DNA of 64,000 nt from Stromatinia cepivora (taxonomy: Eukaryota > Ascomycota > Leotiomycetes > Helotiales > Sclerotiniaceae). Positions within the stretch are counted from its first letter, which is position 1; every line of letters starts with the position of its first letter. The stretch lies in the NCBI GenBank assembly GCA_014898415.1, contig RCTD01000014.1, positions 930,001 through 994,000 on the forward strand, written 5' to 3'. Shown piece by piece: positions 11,603-23,326 of the stretch. The translations under genes and the position numbers were made by a program. The notes under the pieces were generated by a model. The model saw only the letters and a program-made list of their open reading frames with translations, was not told the DNA's origin and made no database searches.

Positions 11603-12493
11603 ATGTTCAGCAAACTGACCACCAAACTCGCCCTCCGAAAAGCAGGCCTTCCATCAAATACTCTCTCCAGTTTTTCAATTACAAACCTCGATAATGGCGA
11701 TCAAAAATCCATAAACCCAAAGTCTGGGAAAAACAATGAACCGCCGGCTACATGGGCAGATACATTCTCAAATATGACTTCAGAAGTTAATGTCCCGAAG
11801 AGTTGGAAATCATGGGGAAATCCGGCGCCGGCGATAGTAGAAGTTGCTCCTGCACCTATGGTGGGAACGAGGGCGCCGAGTACGCAGAAGTTGATACTCC
11901 CCATGGGGGATAGAAGGGCTTGTGTGCTCGTTTTTTTGAGGTGCTGTGGATGTGCATGTGAGTTTGTTGTTTATTGCTGTTGAGATATTTTGAGTTGTTT
12001 TATCCGTTCTCCTTGTCAATCACAATCTGGACAACTAGACTGGAATCAAGACTAACAGATTTCCTTTTCCCATTCAGTTGCAGAAAAGACCTTCATCGAA
12101 CTCCGTCGCTTAGCCAATAAACATCAAAACCTACATTTCATAGCCATATCGCACAACTCTAAAGAAGCAACAGATAAATGGGTGCAGCAAGTTGGAGGAG
12201 CATGGTCGGTTCAAGTAGTCATCGATGAAGATCGGGAAATCTATGCCAATTGGGGATTGGGAGTGAGCACGACGTGGCATTTGCTGAACCCATGGACCGA
12301 GATTGCACGACAGAAACTGGGGAAACAAGAGGGGATTTGGGGAAGAGAAGTCGATCCGAGTGGGAACCGGTGGGTGGTGGGTGGAAGTTGGGCTACGGAT
12401 GAGATGGGGACGATTAAATGGGGTGGTGCGAGTAAGAGTGCTGATGAGATACCTGATTTGGTGGAGGCCTGCAAGAGTGTGGGTGTTTCGTGA
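11603..12493 (+). CDS. Peroxiredoxin-like AhpC/TSA-family protein (thioredoxin fold)
   Basis: Exons 11603-11957 and 12078-12493 are joined by a 120-bp intron (GTGAGT..TTCAG), giving 256 residues. The core runs ACVLVFLRCCGC then AFAEKTFIELRRLA, the strand-helix start of the AhpC/TSA antioxidant family, with the intron falling inside it. It continues with IAISHNSKEATDKWV, VVIDEDREIYANWGLG and a C-terminal GGSWATDEMGTIKWGG, all usual for fungal members. Cys114, Cys115 and Cys117 crowd the position where relatives usually have one Cys before Pro-Phe; here Pro is Ala. The N-terminal 30 residues are basic and hydroxylated, so mitochondrial import is possible. A redox role is inferred from the fold; I see no clear resolving cysteine. 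Confidence 0.82.
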
Positions 12494-13486
12494 GGAGTTA
12501 AAAGATGGCTATTATGTAGGCTGTAGAGTTTTGGTTACGGAGTTATGGGCTATTAATATCGAAGAATCTCGGAAATTCGGTTCGTTTTCTTGAAGAGCTA
12601 CATCATTGTACTTTGTTGGGTACGAGGAAGTAGACCTTCCTGCGAGATTTCTGCTCTTATATTGGATCAAGGGATTCGTTGATGCCGGTCCATCTCGTTT
12701 CACAATATGCAAATCCTGCGTTTGTGTCACCAACAAGTAAGTTATCATCAGCCAGTCGTTTGCTTGTCAGGGTTTACGAATAGAAAGATTATCGGAAACT
12801 CGAAGGAGTTATCCGTGCAAGACGCGAAAAATCACATGTTCTGTTTACAAAATAATACGAATTCTCCTACTTGAGCATTTGAGCCCCTACCAAAGTTCCG
12901 AAATCCCGACTCAAACTCTAGAAAAGATAACATTTCAGCACGTGATTCGACAATCTTGTTTGATCCCCTGGCGCACCATTCCATATACGATCTAGGACAT
13001 TCCTTTTTAATGAACTGACGAAATAGGGGCTCCACCTACCACCTCATCCAAACCTCATCTTCCTTGAATTTTCCGCGGTTTTGCTCATATACGTTCCGTA
13101 AACATTCAAAAAAGTGGAATTTCACATGGAATATTGCTCGCGATGATGCTTGACCCCTTTCCTTTTTGCTCTACAAAGTTGTGGGTTTACGAAGGATCCT
13201 TGCTTGGGCGTCAGAAAAGCTTGGTGAAAAGTTTAAATGCCGATTCAAGGCCCTGGACGCGGTGCAACTTGCCATCTGATATGGCGAAAAAGATATATGG
13301 CCCGTATAATTTCCAGATCTACATCTCTTCTGATTTCCTCTTTTCTTGCCTTTTGTTTTCATTAGTAATTGTATTTTTATAAAACTCTGTTTTGATTGCG
13401 ATTTACAGCATTGTTTATGGTGCAATAGCACAACCAGTCGTTAAATTGAGATCTACATTAGCAGTTTGTTTGATTGGTCATAAACC
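12494..13486. other. Intergenic, presumed promoter of the aquaglyceroporin gene
   Basis: Short frames at 12.5-13.4 kb look accidental. No repeat or RNA gene was recognised. Confidence 0.45.
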
Positions 13487-15712
13487 ATGGCAGACGAAGA
13501 AATCAAGCCTACGAGCAGTATAGAGGATGGTGGAGGAAGAGATAATGAACATGAGAGTGGAATGACCAGTCTACCGAACCTACCTAGTACGAGAGAAGAA
13601 ACTGCACATGAGTTGAGTCAAGAAGCTGGGACAAGCCGAGCACAATCGACAAGAGATCCGGGGGTAAAGCCCCTGAAAAGATTTGATACACTGCCCACAA
13701 AGCGAAATCAACTTTCACCAGATACACGGAGACGAGGACGAACTTTGACTGGCCAGACCCCTGAGAATGATGATCTATCTCCAAGGGGACAACTTTTCAG
13801 AAGGGGGACCTCAATTTTCTCCGGAGAAAGTCGGGGGAGAATGGGCTCTATACCCGAGCGAGGAGGGATTCCTCCGACTTCAGAGAGGGAACCTCGTCCT
13901 AGTGGCGTTTCCGATCGCACTCAAGGTTCAGGTCTTCGCCCACGCCTGAGCACGACAAATCGTCAACGAGGAGCCTCTATCCGAAGAAGACCTACCGTTG
14001 CGCTGGAAGCTGTTACCTCCGGAGCCGACGTTGGAGGTGGAGAGAACTTTACATTGGCTGGGCCTGCACCAATCGAGACCTTGGTGCAAAACCAGCCCTA
14101 TGTTGATCCAGGTTACGCCCATCTAAATCCTGCTTATGTTCAACCCGAGAATGTCAGGCCAGTATGGGGTTTAGCCAAGCCTTTACCACGTGTGGTTCGT
14201 CCGGGTATGATCCCTTCACGCTCGGAAGTCAATCTGGCCCAGCAGCAACAACAACAGCAGCAGCCTCAAGATCAGGCGGATCTAGACTTGGAACAAGGTA
14301 GGATCGAGCCAACCCTCAAATTGTCCAGAATCTCAACCGCACTTCAAAGTGCTAGACAACAACGTGAAAACAACCTCATGGAAGCACATGGGTTGGTTGC
14401 GCCGACAAATCTACAAAGTACGGCATCGAGGCAAGAACCACTGACTGCTCCATCTCAGGTCATTGAGGAAGAGGGGCCGGCCGATAAACCCACAAACACG
14501 GATACCACATCCCCAGAACGTTCCCAAACACGCCCGCCCCTCTCATTCGATGGCCGACCCTCTCAGACCTCACAAAATTCACAAATTGATCCTTTCCCCA
14601 GTCTTTCGGACAATGATGATCAAGCTTCCCTGGCAACGGAAGTTGCGGGTGAGGGTGATCTAGATGGGCCATGGATCAGTCAGGAAATACCTTTGGTCGC
14701 GTACGATCCCAATTATGATGATGAAATCCACAATCTTCATACACATTGGTCTGTTATCCGATTACGATTCCGAGAGCCACTTGCGGAATTATTGGCCGTG
14801 AGCTCTTATCCTGTCAAGAAAATCTCATTTCGTTACTGATGAATTCTTTAGGTCACTTGCCAACTAACCCTTGGATTTTGCGCGGATTTGGCTGTAGTAA
14901 CATCAGGCAAAAATGCATCTCCTGCGGGAAATGAAGTAACTACCGACTGGGCATGGGGTCTAGCTGGAATGCTTGGCATTTATATTGCCGGTGGTATTTC
15001 TGGAGCGCATCTTAACCCAGCCATTTCGATAATGCTCTGGATATATCGAGGTTTTCCTCTAAGAAAAGTACCAATGTATGTCCTTGCACAGATACTCGGA
15101 GCATTCATAGCAGCTTTAATCGCATTCGGTCTCTACCAAACCAACATTGTCGAATATGGCGGGGCCAATTTAAAGAACGGAGATACCATGGGAGCATTTA
15201 TTACATACCCGAGATATGCCTGGATCAATGCTAGCACATCATTCTTCACCGAATTCGTCGGAACTGCGATCCTAGCAGTGGCAGTCTTAGCACTAGGAGA
15301 CGATATGAATGCACCTCCTGGAGCCGGTATGTCAGCTTTCGTCATGGGACTCGTTATTGTCGTTCTCAGTATGGCATTTGGCTACAACACCGGCGCAGCG
15401 ATGAATCCCTCTCGAGATCTCGGTCCACGTCTTGCGCTCGCAGCGCTAGGCTATGGGAAGGATCTCTTCACTAATGCATATTGGATATGGGGAAACTGGT
15501 GCGCGCCGATTTTAGGTGCCATTTTCGGGGCGTTCTTGTATGATGCTGCGATCTTTGCTGGTGGTGAGAGTCCTGTTAATTATCCGAGGAAGAGGATCAG
15601 GAGGGCGGGACATAAGTGGAAGAAGAGATGGGGTGTTAGGTTGAGGAAAATGAAGCCCTTGAAGAAGGGCGAGGATGAGACTTATCGGAGGTGGAAAGAG
15701 AGTCAACAGTGA
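13487..15712 (+). CDS. Aquaglyceroporin (MIP family, Fps1-like) with long N-terminal tail
   Basis: Exons 13487-14797 and 14852-15712 (54-bp intron, GTGAGC..TTTAG) give 723 residues. The first 420 or so are disordered: Arg/Ser/Pro-rich, with a Gln run near residue 252. The six-helix channel starts at FREPLAELLA, cut by the intron, and has both pore loops: GAHLNPAISI (first NPA, about residue 492) and GAAMNPSRDLGPRL (second motif NPS, about 622). The Asp after Arg and the long loop with GDDMNAPPGAGM favour a glycerol-conducting member over a strict water channel. The C-terminus is short and basic (KRIRRAGHKWKKRWG). It acts in the plasma membrane, probably in osmotic glycerol release. The long tail may be regulatory, as in yeast Fps1, but it shows no shared motif that I can see. 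Confidence 0.88.
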
Positions 15713-16695
15713 ATTTTCGACTGATTCACAATGTTGGAATGAGGGTAATTGTTTGAGGGCGGATGGTGACAGTTTTAGGAACTATTAAGTTTTTGTTGTA
15801 TATTTTTGGTTGGGTATCCCGGTATATATTTAGAAGAAAGTTTGAAGCAGATACCGTAAAATCTCGGGAGATTCGGGCTCTTGGTATCCAACTTAAATTC
15901 AATCCATCGCACATAAGATTGCCTCTACTCCGTATAGCTTCACTGATTGGCGATATTATTGTGGCTAGAGAGTAGAGATTTTTGACTAACATGGCACACA
16001 TGAGCCGAAATTTTAGCACTCAAAATATCGGGCAGAATCGGCATAATATTCGTCCAAACAGGAGTTCGGCAAATGTCGAGATTATATAATAGATTAACAG
16101 AATAAGATAGATAGTATAAATTTCATTCCTCATATATTTTGTGCCAAGCTTGCTAAAGCCTTTATTATTTCTCCAACTGTTGGAAATAATAAGATGTTGG
16201 AGTCCAACATCGTTTTCGGGGTGCCGCATCCACTATTCGCGGCAGTTTCATGCCCTTAGGGTGAAGACTAGAGGGGTTTGAAATCGCGTGGCTCGCTTAG
16301 CGCTACACTAGAATTAGTCCTTTGAGCCTGGAAAAGCCTATATCTACCAATTACTGGAGATTTTAGGGGTCGGGATTTGCATGTGTAGGTACTTAGACTC
16401 TTAGAGTGTGGTCTGCTGCAAATTTCGGTCTTTACATGCACAAGTACGAAAGCATATTTTCTACTGTGTGACGTAGGTAGGTCCGGCGCTTTCTTCCACG
16501 CAAAATGCCTTTCTAGCCTTATGCTGTGCATGTGTATTTCAGTCTCTGGGGCTATAGGTAGAATCATGGGATATTGGGTCTGGATTCCGATGTTCTTATT
16601 TTTATAAAAGATTTTCGTGATATAGTTACTCTTTTTTTCTCAACTCCTTAAGCATTTTCCTGTATAGATATTTAGAGGAAAGAAGATTTTGGAAA
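15713..16695. other. Intergenic, no gene seen
   Basis: Contains one TACTCCGTA motif at 15926-15934. A short leader with a T-rich run precedes the ATG at 16696. Confidence 0.5.
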
Positions 16696-18912
16696 ATGGT
16701 GGTTCCGAGATTGAGGACGTTGATGCTGTTTTGGATTGTTTTGGTGCTTTGTTATACATGGAAATTCTTTCTGCCGAAGTATACCAACAATGTGGTTGAT
16801 GGGAAGGGAGTGATATCGCAGGATGCTTGGAATCAAGTCAAGGAAAGCAACGAAGTTTTGCATGATGTTAAGGTGGAGGAAGAACGTTTGACGACAACGA
16901 GTTCGGCGAGGAGTTCGTTGACGGGTTCGATTACGAGTTCGATTACGAGCACGATGGAGGAAGTGAGGATTTTGACATCGTCTGGGGTTGTGGTAGTGAC
17001 GGATTCAGCGTTGATTCCTTCACCAACACCAACATACACGCCACATGTAGCAGCTGAGCCATCCCAATCCGAGCGGGCTCAAAATGAGGCCTCTGACTCA
17101 AGATCACATCATTCTTCGAAGCAGACACCAAGCCCGAAATTGGGGGATAACGGAAAACAGATTACGCCGTCCCAAGTGATGATCAAAGATAATTTCCCTT
17201 TAGCAATGAATGCTCGCTCGGCTACCGATTTACCACCCATTCCCCCATGGAACAAACCTCCAACCCCTCACGTGAAAGAAAAGACACCACTCTTTATTGC
17301 TTTCACGCGGAACTGGTTATTACTCCAGCAAACAGTTGTCTCGTGGATAACGTCCGGTTGGCCAGCAGAGGATATCTATGTTATCGAAAACACCGGCACT
17401 ATGAGATCCAACGAACTAGGCCGTCTTTCTCTCCAAAATCCTTTTTTCCTAAACCACACTCGACTTCATATGTTGGGTGTAAATGTCATCGTGACACCTA
17501 CCCTCTACACATTTGCCCAGTTACAGAATTTCTTCCTTTGGACGGCCATCGAGAAAGATCTCGAAACTTATTTTTGGAGTCACATGGATATCATTCCTAT
17601 CACATTCGAGGAAGGTACCTCTGCGTCCAATGGTTACGCCGGACATAAGACCATATACCAACATGCTGTCGAAGTTCTCCGATCGGCACAATCACCTGGT
17701 CCAGATCCAAATGCTTCGGATCAACGTAAACCATGGGCAATGCGGTTCTTTGCTTTCGATTACTTAACTTTAGTTAACCGAGCAGCCTTCGAATCGGTCG
17801 GTGGATTCGACACTACAATTCCTTTCTATCATACTGATTGTGATATGTACGCTCGATTGCTTATGGCTGGATATGAGGCGAATGAGCCACGTCATCTGAT
17901 GACAACATTTGGTGATGATTTTGCCGGATTGGACAAAATTGGAAGTGGAATAATCTATGATATCGCGAACAGCATTGACGATTTGATTGTCCTATACCGA
18001 AAGAAGAATACCATAGAAGCGAGTTTTACGGAACAGGCTAGGTCGGAAGATATTGAAGCAGCCCGCAAAAATGACGAAGAACAGCTGAAAATGGTAAAAC
18101 AAGCTCACAAAAAGGCCGAAGAAAATCAAAAGCAGGCTGCGGCCGATGATGATGATGCACAATCACATGCGAAGGCAATAGAAGAACAAGACAGAGCTCA
18201 GGCGATGGGGGAACAAACTACTCCTGATAATAAAGCTGAGGAGATTAAGAAACAGGAAGAAGAAGAGGCGCAGAATGAAGGACATGTTAAGGATACTCCG
18301 AAGACTGATGTTGATACTAGCGATTCTGATGTCCAGCAAGCATCGGACATACATCAAGAATTGCAAGAAGCAAAGGATACAGAGGAAAAAGAATCGAGTC
18401 CCATGGTCGCGAAAGATCTTTCTCAATCAGGTTCTTCGATCGATTCGTCCGAAGCTAGCGAGTATAAAAAGCGAGACCTAAGAGATTCCTCAACAAATCC
18501 CCAATTCAAATCATTAGAGGATCTCCATCGCGACGCTACCTCAAAACCAGCTCCAAAAGAGTCAACCACACCATCCTCATTCACATCCCCGGACTCAAAG
18601 TTGAACTCAAAATGGATAACCGACGAGCCCGGTTCCCCGGCCTACTTCCAACTGCTCAAAGTCGCCACCAATATGGTACTCGCCAAGTACTCCCAAGGTG
18701 TCGACGGTCGAAATAAATGGCAACACCAACAATCCGGAGGTCAAGGCGAACCTTATTATCGAAATGCAGATGGTTTTGAAAAGGCTATTCAGTTGACTAT
18801 AGGGTTAGGAAGGAGAGTTTATCTTGAGAAGTGGGGGACGCTGGAGTGTAAATTGATTGAAAATGGAGTTGCGTTGGATGATGAGTGGAAGCCGAGGGAA
18901 GGGCCTAATTAG
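16696..18912 (+). CDS. Type II membrane protein, putative Golgi glycosyltransferase
   Basis: This intronless frame has 738 residues. One membrane anchor lies at about 8-26 (LMLFWIVLVLCYTWKFF), followed by a Ser/Thr-rich stalk to about 190. The catalytic-like domain (about 195-435) starts TPLFIAFTRNWLLLQQTVVS and includes EDIYVIENTGTMRSNE, TYFWSHMDII and YHTDCDMYARLLMAGYE. The Asp-Cys-Asp there (about residue 380) could be the metal-binding DxD of a GT-A enzyme. A long Glu/Lys/Gln-rich, coiled-coil-prone insert covers about 435-640. A conserved-looking C-terminal block (PAYFQLLKVATNMVLAKYS to about 735) ends the protein. The topology and DxD are visible; sugar and acceptor are unknown, and assignment as a glycosyltransferase is inference. 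Confidence 0.78.
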   Translation: MVVPRLRTLMLFWIVLVLCYTWKFFLPKYTNNVVDGKGVISQDAWNQVKESNEVLHDVKVEEERLTTTSSARSSLTGSITSSITSTMEEVRILTSSGVVVVTDSALIPSPTPTYTPHVAAEPSQSERAQNEASDSRSHHSSKQTPSPKLGDNGKQITPSQVMIKDNFPLAMNARSATDLPPIPPWNKPPTPHVKEKTPLFIAFTRNWLLLQQTVVSWITSGWPAEDIYVIENTGTMRSNELGRLSLQNPFFLNHTRLHMLGVNVIVTPTLYTFAQLQNFFLWTAIEKDLETYFWSHMDIIPITFEEGTSASNGYAGHKTIYQHAVEVLRSAQSPGPDPNASDQRKPWAMRFFAFDYLTLVNRAAFESVGGFDTTIPFYHTDCDMYARLLMAGYEANEPRHLMTTFGDDFAGLDKIGSGIIYDIANSIDDLIVLYRKKNTIEASFTEQARSEDIEAARKNDEEQLKMVKQAHKKAEENQKQAAADDDDAQSHAKAIEEQDRAQAMGEQTTPDNKAEEIKKQEEEEAQNEGHVKDTPKTDVDTSDSDVQQASDIHQELQEAKDTEEKESSPMVAKDLSQSGSSIDSSEASEYKKRDLRDSSTNPQFKSLEDLHRDATSKPAPKESTTPSSFTSPDSKLNSKWITDEPGSPAYFQLLKVATNMVLAKYSQGVDGRNKWQHQQSGGQGEPYYRNADGFEKAIQLTIGLGRRVYLEKWGTLECKLIENGVALDDEWKPREGPN

Positions 18913-21673
18913 TATAGTTATTGTGAATGTAAAAGTAGTTTTGTATATAGACTGGCTGGGAGTCAACTGTCTGGAGTGGTATCTATGAAAGGTACTTTGG
19001 TGTTGAATAGGAGTTCTGCGATGATAATTAACGGGGAACATTACATGGGGATTTTGGATTGTTGATATGAGGTTTTGGACGTAGGCTGGATACCATTTGT
19101 CTTGCATATACTACGGTGTTTGAATTTGGGTGTATATGGATTTTCAAACTTCGGAACAGAATAAATAAGATATTGCAGAAAGCAGTTCATAATGCATGCT
19201 ATCATGGGTGAAATTCCTGTTTCGCATGCACTCAATTTATGTCTCATTGCAATGACAGCCCATTTTGTACATACCACTCATGCGCATAACCTCCTGCATA
19301 CGTTTCTTCTCAATCATAAAAGGCATAGATAACAAGAAACCCCGTGTAGTTCCAACTATCTAGGTAGTCACTTGACCATGGTGAGCATTGAGAGAATGCG
19401 AGAAAAGGAGATCCACTAAGCTCTCTTCCTCTACTATTAGCTCGATTTGGAGAAGTCAAGGCCAACGTTTGAAGGGGCAAACAAAAGATGAAAATGGGAA
19501 ATACCCCTCTTCATCACCCAACCATCAACCCGGAGAACCTACACTCACAAACAAACATCATATATCAAAGAATACTCTCCCTGTATAAAACCAACAGTAT
19601 GAAAAACAGCCACCCCGATACCACTAAAGTATCAAATCCACTTAGACACACCAATCCTCCCCTTGGAGACATATCCGGACCAACCCGGACACCTAACTTC
19701 CTCCCACCGACCAATCACCATCCCAAAAACCTCACCATTTCTAATGTTTTGTTTATGTTACACATCTGATTTTGGTGTCTGCCACTCTCCAAGTCTTCCA
19801 CTAACTAGAAAGGGGTAAAACAATAGAAAGTAGTCAATTTTGAAAGGTTTGGAAATTGGGGATATGTGTATGAGTATGGACCTGGAGGGCATGGAACTTC
19901 AGCTCAAATACGTCGTTGTGAGTTGAATATCTAATTCCTTGATAGGATTATTGTATGATGCCTCTGACATACCACTTAACTACTTAACTGCCCCTCCACG
20001 CATCAAACAACGGGGCATCCACATTCCACAATAACCGCAAGATTTGCCACTCACACAGCCAGCATCACTTCATCAAAAATATCGTTTTCACCTACCATAC
20101 AACGATACGATTTGGCATATTGCTTGGCAATCCCCGCACTCTTCAACAGTCTTCATCTTATCCCCTCTCGTTCTCCATGCCAAGGGGATCCGCTCACCAC
20201 AAAGATCTAATGGGTTCACATGGGATAAATGGTCAACAGCAAGAATAAAGCTCCCGACATCTAGACTCTGGATAGAAGATTCTCTGATAATGATTGCTTT
20301 ACCTTTCTGTTCAAATCTCGTGTCGATATGCCCGCCACAGACCTCACAGATTACCAGCAAAATTGCCTTTCCTTACTCATCCCGGAGTACACACTTCATT
20401 GTTACAGCTGACGAAGAATTTGCAATGGAGCGAAGTATCAATATCGACTATTATGCGTTGTGTCCATATTCAAATCACTGATGCTAATCTTACACAAATA
20501 GCAAAACGTGCAGCGAATGGTGGGTGCATAACCTCATAGATTTCAAGCTTCTGTGGTTCACCCCTGGTGACTTCGTTCCAAGAAGTTGCTATAGAATGAC
20601 GACCTCATGGTCAGGAAGGAGCTGCTCCAGAGATCGCACAATTTGAAGTCGCAATCCTTTCCAAGATTCGGCGAGCTCGCGCCGCTACATAAAATCATCG
20701 ACGGTGATAAACTACTCCTCAAATGGCCACCGAATTCTCGAGGAACCCTTACAATATCAATTACGGTGCTCTAGATACCGAAAAATGCACCTAAAGGTGA
20801 TGTTATTCAGAAGATTTGAGCTCAGGACTTTCTTTTCATGAACAGGAATGACAGGAATGTGACGAATAAGTTTGAATGGGCAATGGGAACCCTACCAGGA
20901 GCTTTTCACTTGTCAACATCCAAAACAGCGGTGTATAGATAGGCAGTTTGCATACACTCAAACAGCGATTCATTTGTTGATATGCAGGGACTATGCATAT
21001 CGTCTGGCACCCCATATTAGAAAGTCCACATTGTGCTCCTATGCCACATATACTCCAAAAATCCATTGATGATAGGACTTCCCATGGTTTTTATCAGTAT
21101 CTGGTGCAGTATATATTTGCCTTCGAAGGCAAAGAGAGCGATTCTTTGTTCCTTTCTATGATGAAATTGTTGTGCTATAGGAAGATGCATGATTGCAGTA
21201 CATATATATGCGATTCCGCTCTCACATCGTATTAAGTAATCCTTACTGTAGGACATTGCACGATTGGGGTAAATACATATAATATTTAATTGCTTTCTAA
21301 ACCATTCGTATACTGTTAGCGTTTTCCTTCCAACATCTGAAATGCTCAATACGACAGTAAACATTAGGATTTCTTCAGAACTTTGAAGATAGACCCCTTT
21401 GGTGTTGTGAATAAAGTTGAGCTTTCAAGATTCGCAAAACAAACACGCAAACCGAAGATGATCGTTTGGAGTTTATAACGCTGTCACTTCTAGTGCTGCG
21501 CAGGAATAAATTGACTAGCTACGTAATGGACGAAACAAATTGCACACCAATAAATCCTAAGCATCAGCATATCTAGAATTCTAGGTAAGTCTGAAGGATC
21601 AAATGATTGTCAAATCTGAATTGGGACATTGAGGAGTGCTATCAGGCCTAGATATATGACTTTGGTATGCGAT
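18913..21673. other. 2.8 kb without a confident gene
   Basis: A minus-strand frame at 20088-20360 (about 90 residues, ICEVCGGHIDTRFEQK and EECGDCQ) has paired cysteines but no ATG at its start and no recognised family. A plus frame overlaps it. A minus frame at 21017-21364 also has no similarity that I recognise. The interval may hold gene relics. Confidence 0.3.
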
Positions 21674-22528
21674 TCATTTGTTCTTAACAAGATCTGCATC
21701 TCGACAATCCAGAACCAGCATGTGTCCCGGCGCATGACCCATGACAATTCCCTCCAGGCCAGCGCTCACGACAGCGTGCTGCGGAGTGACACCACACCCC
21801 CAAAACACAGGAACTATTTCGTTTTCACGTCCTTTCACCAGAGGGTTCCCATCATCATCCACGGAGATATCGCCCCATTCTGGTTTAGTAATGTCCTGAA
21901 TTCCTAATTTCCCGACAACATCCCATCCCCAAGCAATCGGTTCTCCGTGGGTGGCCAGATACGGTCTTGTAATTTTCCTAACTTTCTCGATATCATCCTT
22001 CTTGTACGGCCTCATAGATACCACGTATGTACCCTGGTCAAAAACTCCAGCCGGACACAACGGTATATTAGTCTTATACATAGGGACATTTCGACCCTGT
22101 CGGATATGTTGAGGCATTAGTCCGCGGTCTATGAGAGCTCCTTCAAAACTGTACGAGCATCCAATTAAGAATGCTACATGATCCTCTGTCCAGTACGCCT
22201 TTATGTCATCAATATGATCGCCCAAAAGCTCGCCGTTTTCGTAGACCATGTATTTTGGAATGTCTGTTCGAATATCGACATCCACAGCCAAATCTTCATC
22301 TGCCACTCCCTCAATCCATGACTCGAGGGTATTGTATGATCCTTTGTTGGCAGATTTGGCGATGAGAGGGCATGGTACCGGGTTTCTCTTGCAGAATTGC
22401 TCAAAGTCGTCGGCATAACGTGAAGGTAGAACGATAAGATTGGCTTGGAGGTATGATGGTGCAAGAGCTGAGGTCTGTCCTGTTATTTCGCCATTGCGTG
22501 CTGATGTTCGAACAGCCGCGCCTGACAT
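21674..22528 (-). CDS. DUF1445 family protein (D-glutamate cyclase / putative hydro-lyase)
   Basis: This intronless frame has 284 residues, the usual length for the family. Recognisable blocks are a start typical of the family (VRTSARNGEITGQTSALAPS), then LQANLIVLPSRYADDFEQFC, VAFLIGCSYSFEGALIDRG, YVVSMRPYKKDDIEKVRKIT, FWGCGVTPQHAV and MGHAPGHMLVLDCRD near the C-terminus. Bacterial members (YcsI type) often sit beside 5-oxoprolinase genes. The related domain of vertebrate DGLUCY turns D-glutamate into 5-oxo-D-proline, so a role in D-glutamate or related lactam metabolism is plausible. The gene is divergent from a Zn2Cys6 regulator about 800 bp away, with an MFS permease beyond it, suggesting a small catabolic cluster. 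No signal peptide is seen, so it is probably cytosolic or mitochondrial. The substrate is not proved by sequence. Confidence 0.85.
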   Translation of the reverse strand: MSGAAVRTSARNGEITGQTSALAPSYLQANLIVLPSRYADDFEQFCKRNPVPCPLIAKSANKGSYNTLESWIEGVADEDLAVDVDIRTDIPKYMVYENGELLGDHIDDIKAYWTEDHVAFLIGCSYSFEGALIDRGLMPQHIRQGRNVPMYKTNIPLCPAGVFDQGTYVVSMRPYKKDDIEKVRKITRPYLATHGEPIAWGWDVVGKLGIQDITKPEWGDISVDDDGNPLVKGRENEIVPVFWGCGVTPQHAVVSAGLEGIVMGHAPGHMLVLDCRDADLVKNK

Positions 22529-23326
22529 TGTGCAAGAGTATGAGTAACAATGAAAGTTGTATCAATGTACAAGAGTTTGACAAAAAATGGAAATACCTAC
22601 TACATAGATTTATTTGTACTTTTTTTTACCTAAATATGTGATTGTGTCAAGTTGGGGAAGGGCACATTCAAAAAGACGGAGTTCAATCTGCGCCTGGTGT
22701 GGGGGAAAAGCCAAAAAGCTAAACACTAAAATTGAATATACTCACCCACCTAATAGGCTTGCTTCACAATGCTCTCCAATGTTCTAACTCGGATTTGAGA
22801 AATGATATGTTACACGTCAAAACCTCGTAATAATTTTCAGAGCCTTTATCCAGATTTTGACAATCAAATGGCCTCTCAGGTTTATGTTTAAGTCACGACA
22901 ATTTAGGACAAGAATGCAAATCGAGGAAGCAGATTTAAATAAATAACTTACCCAAAATCTTTCAACTAACAATATTAGACAATTCGAAGGAAGGATTAGC
23001 TTGTCTAGTGATTCCGGGACAAACACATCAAACCGCTTTCCAGGACATTTGAAGCTCGGACATAGGCGAATCTAAGTAGGCAGAAACTCTTGCTATTCCT
23101 CCGGATACAACAATCAGCCTCACCTGAATATGAATACAACGGAATCTAAACCCTATGAGTACATGTATATATGATCATCTAAAAAGGACGCATCTTTTTA
23201 TGCTTCTGGTTTAAAAGAATCCTAAGTATCCACAACTGCTTCATCCCCACTTGTACGGTTGTGTGCTGCATCGATTCCTCCTCAGCCCTACGAGAGGGGC
23301 GCCAACTCACACCTTATTTCTTCGCA
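22529..23326. promoter_or_regulatory. Divergent intergenic region between the DUF1445 gene and the Zn2Cys6 gene
   Basis: An 800-bp AT-rich spacer separates two divergently transcribed starts, so it must hold both promoters. No symmetric CGG pair stands out by eye. Confidence 0.5.

Noticed and set aside
20088..20360. Minus frame with CxxC pairs resembling a zinc ribbon
   Set aside because: It has no ATG, no recognisable family and no joining exons, so it stays in the gap note only.
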